From assembly GCA_964587105.1 (NCBI GenBank), contig CAZPKG010000006.1, forward strand, positions 62,001 to 126,000: a DNA stretch of 64,000 bases, given 5' to 3'. Positions 57,994 through 64,000 of this stretch are shown piece after piece. Each line of letters opens with the position of its first letter. The stretch's first letter is position 1. The stretch is from JABWCQ01 sp964587105 (GTDB taxonomy: Bacteria; Electryoneota; RPQS01). The translations under genes and the position numbers were made by a program. A model generated the notes under the pieces. It saw nothing but the letters and a program-made list of their open reading frames with translations, did no database searches and was not told the origin of the DNA.

Positions 57994-59310
57994 TTAGCCT
58001 TCCACGCTCAACACAAACGGCTCTTCGACTGCTTGGCAAATCCATCTTAGGAATCTTGCGGCGTCGGCGCCGTCAATTAAGCGGTGATCATACGAGAGCG
58101 CGAGCGGCATGATGCGGCGTGGCTCGAACTCTTTGCCGTTCCAGACGGGTTTCATTTGGGCGCGCGAGACGCCGAGGATGGCCGCGTCGGGTTGATTGAC
58201 AATCGGGGTGAAGTTTGTGCCGCCGATGCCGCCTAAATTGGAAATCGTGAACACACTGCCTTGCATCTCATCAATGGCGAGCTTGCGATCACGCGCGCGT
58301 TCGGCAGCATCGGAAAGTTCGACCGAGAGTTGAATCAGGTTCTTTGAATCCACGTCTCGAATCACCGGCACGAGCAAACCGCGTTCTGTGTCCACGGCGA
58401 CGCCGATGTTGTAGTAGTCTTTGAAGACAACTTCTTCGCTGGCAAAATCAAGACTTCCGCGAAAGTTCGGAAAGACTTTCAGCGCCGCCGCAGAAATTTT
58501 CAAGAGAATTGCGGTCATCGTGAGTGCTCCTCCCGCTTTTTCAGCCAGCGGAGCAAACTGCTTGCGCAGTTTCTCGATGTTGGTCACGTCGGCTTCATCA
58601 AATTGCGTGACCTGTGGGCCGGTGCTCCAATCGCGAGCAAGTTTATTCGCAGTCGCACGACGGACGTTCGACATCGGCTCGCGGTGTGTGGCTCCCCACT
58701 TATTGAAATCAGGCAGGGCTTGCGGTCCGATTGCACCGACAGTTGCGCCACCACCGCTCGGAACTTTCGCGGACGTGCGCACGAACAACTTCACGTCATC
58801 AATCGTGATGCGGCCATGCGGACCACTTCCTGCTACATTGCCGAGATCCACACCCAACTCACGCGCGAACCGTCTCACCGACGGCCCGGCAGGCAGCAAG
58901 CGATCATCTTTGACGTGACCGTTGGTATATCCCCCTCCGTTGACGGGGGGGCTAGGGGGGGTCTGTGCAGGCGCAACAGTTTTCGCAGCAACTGCTGGCT
59001 CCGCTTTCTTCTCTGCAACTGGCGCTGGCGCAGGCGTCGGAGCACTTTTCGGCACTTCAACAACCGGTGCGGTAACCGCACCTTCAATCTGCATCACGGC
59101 TTGATCCGGCACGACTTTGTCACCGGGTTTAATCATGATGTTGGTAATTTTGCCCTCAACATCCGACGGCACTTCCATCACGGCCTTGTCGGTTTCGAGT
59201 TCAAAGAGGGCTTGGTCGCGCTTGACCGTGTCACCGACTTTGACCAGCAGTTTGACGACGTCACCCTTGGTGATCCCGTCTCCGAGAAATGGTATTTTGA
59301 AATCAGGCAT
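57994..59310 (-). CDS. pdhC: Dihydrolipoamide acetyltransferase (E2) with a repeat-derived linker
   Basis: 438 residues from MPDFKIPFLG at 59310; eight upstream codons are rejected because lipoyl domains start here. One lipoyl domain (residues 1-78, ETDKAVMEVPS with lipoyl-Lys42). An Ala/Pro-rich linker comes next. The peripheral subunit-binding domain is LLPAGPSVRRFARELGVDLGNVAGSGPHGRITIDDV. The catalytic domain ends in LSYDHRLIDGADAARFL (DHRxxDG). The linker contains QTPPSPPVNGGGY, the translation of a dispersed palindromic repeat (58929-58964). Context with aceE-type E1 and E3 identifies the pyruvate complex. Confidence 0.94.
   Translation of the reverse strand: MPDFKIPFLGDGITKGDVVKLLVKVGDTVKRDQALFELETDKAVMEVPSDVEGKITNIMIKPGDKVVPDQAVMQIEGAVTAPVVEVPKSAPTPAPAPVAEKKAEPAVAAKTVAPAQTPPSPPVNGGGYTNGHVKDDRLLPAGPSVRRFARELGVDLGNVAGSGPHGRITIDDVKLFVRTSAKVPSGGGATVGAIGPQALPDFNKWGATHREPMSNVRRATANKLARDWSTGPQVTQFDEADVTNIEKLRKQFAPLAEKAGGALTMTAILLKISAAALKVFPNFRGSLDFASEEVVFKDYYNIGVAVDTERGLLVPVIRDVDSKNLIQLSVELSDAAERARDRKLAIDEMQGSVFTISNLGGIGGTNFTPIVNQPDAAILGVSRAQMKPVWNGKEFEPRRIMPLALSYDHRLIDGADAARFLRWICQAVEEPFVLSVEG
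58929..58964 (+). repeat. C/G-rich palindromic repeat, copy F, inside the E2 gene
   Basis: ATCCCCCTCCGTTGACGG then G-run, CTA, G-run, TCTG. It is in frame within the flexible linker and adds TPPSPPVNGGG. Confidence 0.85.
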
Positions 59311-59362
59311 GGTTTGTGGTTGTTTGGTTCTCAATATCCCCGCTCTTCAGGGAGTCAAGATG

Positions 59363-60145
59363 TTAGGCAGAGACGAACGCATCCTTAAGCGAAATTAACA
59401 TTGACTTGTTCGTTTTCTTTTTCTTTCGAGTCGCTTCAAGTATTACGGGCATTTCGTCCCAGTAACGATTGTCGAGACTTCTTCCTGTGCGGCTCTTAAT
59501 CACACCGCCCCATTGCTTGAAGAAGAAATGTACTCCTGCATCAATGCACTGGTCGCGAATATCTCTTGCCCAATTAGGTGACATCGGCCTCGCGCCTGGT
59601 CCGGATTCGCCGCCGACAATCACCCAATCAATTCCTTTAAGATTCATATTCGGCAAAGGCCCAATAAGAGGTTCGCAGGATAGAAACTTCACTTTTGCAT
59701 CGCACGCACGCAAATCATCAATTCGATGAAGGACGCTCTGATCCTCAACACTGACTCCCATCCAAACTTGCTCGGGCCATTCAAGAAATTTGCTTAACCC
59801 TGCAAGCCGCGCCGAACGTTTGGTAAGAACCTGATAGATGTGCCAATCAGCAACTGCCATTGTGATGAATACATCCATAATATATTCGCGCGGCACCTTT
59901 TCATGGAAAAGGTCACTCATCGAGTTGACAAATATCGTTTGCGGTTCGGGCCAATAAATCGGCATGTCCACGACATCAGGATGAAGCGTAACCTCGAATC
60001 CGTTGCGATACTTCTCCAACCCCATTGCATGAAGGCGCTTTGCCATGCGCTCGGCATAACAAAATTTGCAGCCCTGACTTACCTTGTTGCAGCCCGTCAC
60101 GGGGTTCCATGTGGAGTGTGTCCACTCTATGCTTGACTTAGACAT
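59363..60145 (-). CDS. Three-Cys-motif protein (phage Gp37/Gp68, DUF5131 family)
   Basis: 260 residues. The N-terminus SSIEWTHSTWNPVTGCNKVSQGCKFCYAERMAKR is the family signature, with Cys19, Cys26 and Cys29. The spacing C-x6-C-x2-C resembles a variant radical-SAM cluster site. TIM-barrel-like blocks follow: IFVNSMSDLFHEKVP, WHIYQVLTKRSARL, VWMGVSVEDQ and VKFLSCEPLIGPLP, WVIVGGESGPGARPM. Found in phages and in bacterial cassettes next to TcmP. Its reaction is unknown. It overlaps the tcmP gene by eight bases. The C-terminal 25 residues are Lys-rich. Confidence 0.88.
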   Translation of the reverse strand: MSKSSIEWTHSTWNPVTGCNKVSQGCKFCYAERMAKRLHAMGLEKYRNGFEVTLHPDVVDMPIYWPEPQTIFVNSMSDLFHEKVPREYIMDVFITMAVADWHIYQVLTKRSARLAGLSKFLEWPEQVWMGVSVEDQSVLHRIDDLRACDAKVKFLSCEPLIGPLPNMNLKGIDWVIVGGESGPGARPMSPNWARDIRDQCIDAGVHFFFKQWGGVIKSRTGRSLDNRYWDEMPVILEATRKKKKTNKSMLISLKDAFVSA

Positions 60146-60977
60146 CGTCTACTCGATAATTCTTGAACTTCTTGAGAATAAAGCTTGCAACGCGGTTAGC
60201 AACTTCTTTTTGCGAGCCAAAATACAAGTGGTACATTATTGCACCAGCTGTGTTTGAAATTGCAATTGGTTCGGGGACATACTGAAAGCCAGCCACTGAC
60301 TTCAGTCGTTCCCGATAGAATTTGAGCACAGCCCTTGTGTCGTTCTTGGTTGAGAATTCCTCGCTAAATAGATTTGTATTTGTACTATAGGCTACTGGCT
60401 GCCACAAATCTGTTCCGAATACTACGTTTGCACTATCAATATGTACTTGCGGAACTCTATCACGCTCATGCCAAAGTACTCGTCTATTAAGGTCCATCGT
60501 CATGAAATTCAAGAAGAAGTCAACGGTACCAAGTTTCCCTGCCAATTCCATAACAGGCCATGCAACTTCCAATTTATATGGATCCAAGAACAACAGAACT
60601 CGAGAATAACTCTCATAAGTGAACTTTGGCAGGAGGTTCAAAAGCGTCTGGTTCGCGTCTCCGCAATAAAAGTGTACCGTTTCATCATTGTCAACTTTCT
60701 CTTTAAGCGAATCGATGTTTTCCGGCTTGTCATCAATGAAGTAATACCCGTGAAACCTAGACGAGAGTCCAAGAACTCGCATCGGTGAACCTTGAATGAT
60801 CCGCTCTGTTCCCCTTATCTGGCCCAATCCTTTGCCTGCAAAAGCGTCGATGTAGTAGAATTTCAGATTTGGCTGACTCGTCAAGATCTGTAAATATCTT
60901 TGGGCATAACTTTCGAGAATCGCATGCTTTATTTCAGCCCACGGGCCTACTACTGGAACGTCTTCTTGTGGTATCAT
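60138..60977 (-). CDS. tcmP: Three-Cys-motif partner protein TcmP
   Basis: 279 residues. TcmP pattern: GPWAEIKHAILESYAQRYLQILTS, then the Rossmann-type block KFYYIDAFAGKG (residues 40-50) and LLFLDPYKLEVAW with DPY at 132-134. The two blocks recall motifs I and IV of DNA or RNA adenine methyltransferases (DxFAGxG and DPPY), so a SAM-dependent nucleic-acid enzyme is conceivable. That is inference. It always accompanies the three-Cys protein in known cases. A ribosome site (TTAGGAAAC) precedes the ATG. The pair sits between the E2 and E1 genes of pyruvate dehydrogenase, with no metabolic link. Confidence 0.88.
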   Translation of the reverse strand: MIPQEDVPVVGPWAEIKHAILESYAQRYLQILTSQPNLKFYYIDAFAGKGLGQIRGTERIIQGSPMRVLGLSSRFHGYYFIDDKPENIDSLKEKVDNDETVHFYCGDANQTLLNLLPKFTYESYSRVLLFLDPYKLEVAWPVMELAGKLGTVDFFLNFMTMDLNRRVLWHERDRVPQVHIDSANVVFGTDLWQPVAYSTNTNLFSEEFSTKNDTRAVLKFYRERLKSVAGFQYVPEPIAISNTAGAIMYHLYFGSQKEVANRVASFILKKFKNYRVDDV

Positions 60978-61033
60978 GTTTCCTAATAAACAGCAATTCT
61001 TTACTTATGTGATTTGCGGTTCCCGTAAAGTAA

Positions 61034-61178
61034 ACCGATTTTCAGATTCCGGCGGGGCGGGGACGCCCACGCTCGGCGAAGCAGAGTGGTCTTTCAGCCG
61101 CGGCGGCTTCAGGATGACAATGCGCTTAACCGATTTCGATGACGCTCGGCGCGGGCGGATTGCCATCCGCCCCTACAC
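61034..61178. repeat. Three repeats in tandem upstream of the TcmP cassette
   Basis: 61034-61084 is an inverted, diverged GCCGAG-family copy. 61087-61120 is a CATCCTGAA-family variant whose centre reads AGCCGCGGCGGCT. 61152-61178 is GGGCGGATTGCCATCCGCCC with CTACA. Together they fill the gap between tcmP and the E1 gene. Confidence 0.75.
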
Positions 61179-61181
61179 AGT

Positions 61182-63917
61182 TTACGACACCCACGGATCC
61201 AGCTTATCCGCCTTCACATCAAACTCTTTCATGTGCTGTGTTAGCACTTCGGGTTTGATCTTGCCTTGCGCAACAAGCTTGGCGAGCGCGGCTTGGACGA
61301 TGTAGGGAGTGCTGACTTCAAAGAAGTTTCTTAGGGCGTCGCGGCTTTCACTTCTGCCGAAGCCGTCGGTGCCTAAGGAATGGAACTCGCCCGGAACCCA
61401 ATTACGAATCAAGTCGCTTTGCGCTTTCATGTAGTCACTCGCGGCAATGGTTACATCCGCCGCGCCCTTTAATGCGCTCGTGATGAACGGCACCTTAGGT
61501 GTCTCGGTCGGGTTCAGCATGTTGTGGCGTTCGCAGGCGAGCGCGTCGGTGTAGAGATTCTTGTAGCTGGTGACCGAATAGACATCCGCCGCGACGCCGT
61601 ATTTCTCGGCCAAGACTTTTTGTGCTTCCAAAACTCCGAGCATGATCGAGCCTGAGCCGAACAGATTGACGCGCAGTTTGGCTTTCTTGTCTTCGGCCTT
61701 CTTATAGAGGTAAATCCCCTTCAGCACACCCTCTTCGACGCCCTTGGGCTGTTCGGGGTGGGTGTAGTTTTCGTTTTGAATCGTCAGGTAGTAGAAAATA
61801 TCTTCCTGCTCCTGATACATGCGGCGCATACCGTCCTTGATAATCAGCGCGACTTCGTAACCGAAGGCGATATCATAGACCATCAGGTTCGGGCACGGCA
61901 ATGTCAAAATCGGGCTGTGTCCGTCTTCATGCTGGAGACCCTCACCGTTCAGCGTGGTGCGTCCGGCGGTGGCACCCATCATAAAGCCCTTGCAGCGCGC
62001 ATCTCCGGCGGCCCAAATCAGGTCGCCGATTCTTTGCGGGCCAAACATTGAATAGAAGGTGAAGAATGGAATCATGTTGAGGCCATGATTCGCGTAGGCC
62101 GTCCCCGCCGCGATGAAGCTTGACATCGAGCCTGCTTCGGTGATGCCCTCTTCCAAAATCTGCCCGTCCGTTGCTTCTTTATAATAGAGAAGCGACGCTC
62201 TGTCCACCGGCTCGTAGTTCTGGCCGATGCTCGAATAGATACCGACCTGACGGAACAACGCTTCCATACCGAACGTGCGGGCTTCGTCGGGGACAATCGG
62301 CACCACGAGCTTGCCCCAATTTTCGTCCTTCAGGAGCTTCGCCAAAATCCTGACGAACACCATCGTCGTGCTCAACTCGCGATCGCCTGAAGATTCGGCA
62401 AACTCTTTCCAGAAATCTCCTGCCGGAGGAGCCAGCGGCTTGACTTCCACCACACGCGACGGAACCGGCCCACCGAGTTTTTCGCGCTGCTGCTTGATAT
62501 AGACGATTTCCGGACTGTCCTGCGGCGGCTTGTAGAACGGCGTCGCGGCAATCGTCTCGTCGGAAATCGGAATCCCGAAGCGCGTGCGGAAATGTCTCAA
62601 CTCGTCGTCGTTCAATTTCTTTTGCTGGTGCGTGATATTGCGGCCTTCACCCGCTTCGCCCAAGCCATAACCCTTGATGGTCTTAGCCAAAATCACCGTC
62701 GGTTGACCCTTGTGCTCGACCGCGGCTTTGTAAGCGGCATAGACTTTTTCCGGATCGTGACCACCCCGGCGCATTCTCGAAAGCTGCTCATCACTCAGAT
62801 GATCCACCAGCGCGCGCACCTCGGGGTCTTTGCCGAAGAAGTGCTCGCGGATGTAACCACCAGACTCAACCGTGTATTTTTGGAAATCACCGTCGAGCGC
62901 CTCGCCCATCCGCTTGACGAGTTTGCCGGTCTTATCTTCAGCGAGAATGTAATCCCAGTCATTACCCCAAATGAGCTTGATCACGTTCCAGCCCGCGCCT
63001 CGGAAGATCGTTTCGAGTTCCTGAATGATCTTGCCGTTGCCGCGCACGGGGCCGTCGAGCCTTTGGAGGTTACAGTTCACGACGAAGATCAGATTGTCGA
63101 GCTTCTCTCTTCCCGCCAAACCAATCGCGCCGAGTGCTTCTGGCTCGTCCGTTTCACCGTCACCCAAGAACGCCCAGACGTGCGAATCCTGATGTGGTTT
63201 CAGCTTGCGGTTTTCGAGATACCTATTGAAACGCGCCTGATAGATGGCCGTGATGGGTCCGAGTCCCATCGACACCGTGGGGAATTGCCAGAAGTTCGGC
63301 ATAAGCCATGGATGCGGATAGGAACTCAAACCACCTTCTGGCCGCAACTCATGCCGGAAGTTGCGGAGTTGCTCAATGGAGATTCTGCCTTCCAAAAACG
63401 CGCGCGCATAGATTCCCGGTGACGCATGGCCCTGAAAGTAGATCATGTCGGCGCCTTCGGGGTGATTGTGCCCCCGGAAGAAGTGGTTAAAGCCGATCTC
63501 AAATAGAGTAGCAACAGATGCATACGTCGAAATGTGGCCGCCGATTCCCTCTTCGGCACGGTTCGCGCGCACGACCATCGCCATCGCATTCCAACGGATG
63601 ATACTCTTGATGCGGCGCTCGATTTCGCGGCTGCCGGGGAAGGCGGGCTGCTTGTCGGCGGGAATCGTGTTCACATAGGGAGTCGTCAGCGGAAACGGCA
63701 CGGACACGCCTTGCTTTTGCGCGTGAATTTGGAGCCATTGTAACAGCGCCTGCACTCTCTCGGGGCCGCCTTGCTGGAACTCGTAGTCGAGCGACTCAAT
63801 CCACTCCTGGATCTCGATATCCTCCGGTAGGGCTTGGCCGCGATATGGGTTATAGGCCGAGCTTTCATGGATATTCTCCAGTGAAAGTTTTTCGTCAGCC
63901 TGTGTAGAAATACTCAT
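61182..63917 (-). CDS. aceE: Pyruvate dehydrogenase E1, homodimeric type
   Basis: 911 residues, the single-chain E1 of gammaproteobacterial type (about 890), not the alpha/beta type. Thiamine diphosphate site GDGETDEPEALGAIGLAGREKLDNLIFVVNCNLQ; N-terminal GHISTYASVATLFEIGFNHFF; YFQGHASPGIYARAFLEGRI. It decarboxylates pyruvate and transfers the acetyl group to E2 lipoate. Start ATG at 63917 with AAAGGA site. The minus-strand order E1-(TcmP cassette)-E2-small membrane protein-E3 makes a split pdh locus. Confidence 0.96.
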   Translation of the reverse strand: MSISTQADEKLSLENIHESSAYNPYRGQALPEDIEIQEWIESLDYEFQQGGPERVQALLQWLQIHAQKQGVSVPFPLTTPYVNTIPADKQPAFPGSREIERRIKSIIRWNAMAMVVRANRAEEGIGGHISTYASVATLFEIGFNHFFRGHNHPEGADMIYFQGHASPGIYARAFLEGRISIEQLRNFRHELRPEGGLSSYPHPWLMPNFWQFPTVSMGLGPITAIYQARFNRYLENRKLKPHQDSHVWAFLGDGETDEPEALGAIGLAGREKLDNLIFVVNCNLQRLDGPVRGNGKIIQELETIFRGAGWNVIKLIWGNDWDYILAEDKTGKLVKRMGEALDGDFQKYTVESGGYIREHFFGKDPEVRALVDHLSDEQLSRMRRGGHDPEKVYAAYKAAVEHKGQPTVILAKTIKGYGLGEAGEGRNITHQQKKLNDDELRHFRTRFGIPISDETIAATPFYKPPQDSPEIVYIKQQREKLGGPVPSRVVEVKPLAPPAGDFWKEFAESSGDRELSTTMVFVRILAKLLKDENWGKLVVPIVPDEARTFGMEALFRQVGIYSSIGQNYEPVDRASLLYYKEATDGQILEEGITEAGSMSSFIAAGTAYANHGLNMIPFFTFYSMFGPQRIGDLIWAAGDARCKGFMMGATAGRTTLNGEGLQHEDGHSPILTLPCPNLMVYDIAFGYEVALIIKDGMRRMYQEQEDIFYYLTIQNENYTHPEQPKGVEEGVLKGIYLYKKAEDKKAKLRVNLFGSGSIMLGVLEAQKVLAEKYGVAADVYSVTSYKNLYTDALACERHNMLNPTETPKVPFITSALKGAADVTIAASDYMKAQSDLIRNWVPGEFHSLGTDGFGRSESRDALRNFFEVSTPYIVQAALAKLVAQGKIKPEVLTQHMKEFDVKADKLDPWVS

Positions 63918-64000
63918 TTAGGGGTCCTTTCCCAGTCTGTTTTGCCCCGTTTTCGGTCTCGCCGTGCGGGGTCGTTCTTGCTTCAATGCAACCTTAAATA

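Noticed and set aside
62592..63422. 276-codon plus-strand frame opposite aceE
   Set aside because: Shadow of the strongly conserved E1 sequence.
1..64000. tRNA or rRNA genes
   Set aside because: No stretch with the conserved T-loop/anticodon-arm pattern or rRNA core sequences was noticed; a tRNAscan-SE run would be decisive.

Overview
The window is about 50% G+C bacterial chromosome. Three secreted proteins end in a Por/T9SS-type sorting domain (an N-Y-P-N-P-F-N motif, about 80 residues, ending in KK-hydrophobic-K or similar). The housekeeping sigma factor is short, and a large TonB-dependent receptor, several lipoproteins and a Lol/LPS-style envelope are present. This fits a Gram-negative member of the FCB superphylum outside classical Bacteroidetes, probably one of its uncultivated lineages. 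That placement is inference. No rRNA or tRNA gene was seen.

Layout. Positions 1-3652 (minus strand) encode a secreted protein cut by the window edge, two lipoproteins and an outer-membrane barrel. Positions 4262-5998 form a restriction-modification-like pair behind a promoter with four GATC sites. Positions 6581-11289 hold a clostripain-type peptidase, a TolB-like propeller and an M28 peptidase. Positions 11361-12424 hold a small plus-strand pair that ends in an Hsp15-like S4 protein. Positions 12502-19562 are a tightly overlapping minus-strand envelope operon: two GT4 enzymes, an MsbA-like ABC exporter, a membrane/metallophosphoesterase fusion and a GT9 enzyme. Positions 19754-22484 are an iron-regulated feo operon. 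Positions 22528-29732 are a second surface-glycan cluster: GT4, an AsnB-like amidotransferase, a HisC-like aminotransferase, a PHP phosphoesterase, a divergent flippase and a methyltransferase.

Positions 29815-37566 are mixed accessory genes. They end with ACR3 and a selenoprotein: a TPR/thioredoxin-fold protein whose in-frame UGA replaces the first Cys of CxxC, followed at once by a bacterial SECIS-like hairpin with a GGUC loop. Positions 37662-41075 contain a T9SS cargo protein divergent from an ECF sigma factor. That sigma factor is coupled to a one-TM protein that itself carries a T9SS sorting domain. Positions 42791-46100 hold a pirin and an AlgX/MBOAT O-acetylation pair. Positions 46272-47596 hold the main sigma factor with a hicBA module overlapping its stop codon. 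Positions 47824-52136 hold a lipoprotein, a TonB receptor and an AbrB/PIN toxin-antitoxin pair. Positions 52210-55878 hold TsaB, TsaE, DinB and outer-membrane proteins. Positions 56150-63917 encode the pyruvate dehydrogenase complex (E3, E2, homodimeric E1). It is interrupted between E2 and E1 by a three-Cys-motif protein and its TcmP partner.

Several families of short palindromic repeats fill the intergenic regions and sometimes enter genes. One family adds Pro/Gly-rich peptides in frame to a glycosyltransferase and to the E2 linker, much like Rickettsia palindromic elements. The observations most worth follow-up are the selenoprotein, the GATC-studded promoter of the R-M pair, the TcmP cassette inside the pdh locus, the in-frame repeats, and a candidate structured RNA near 42.55-42.63 kb.
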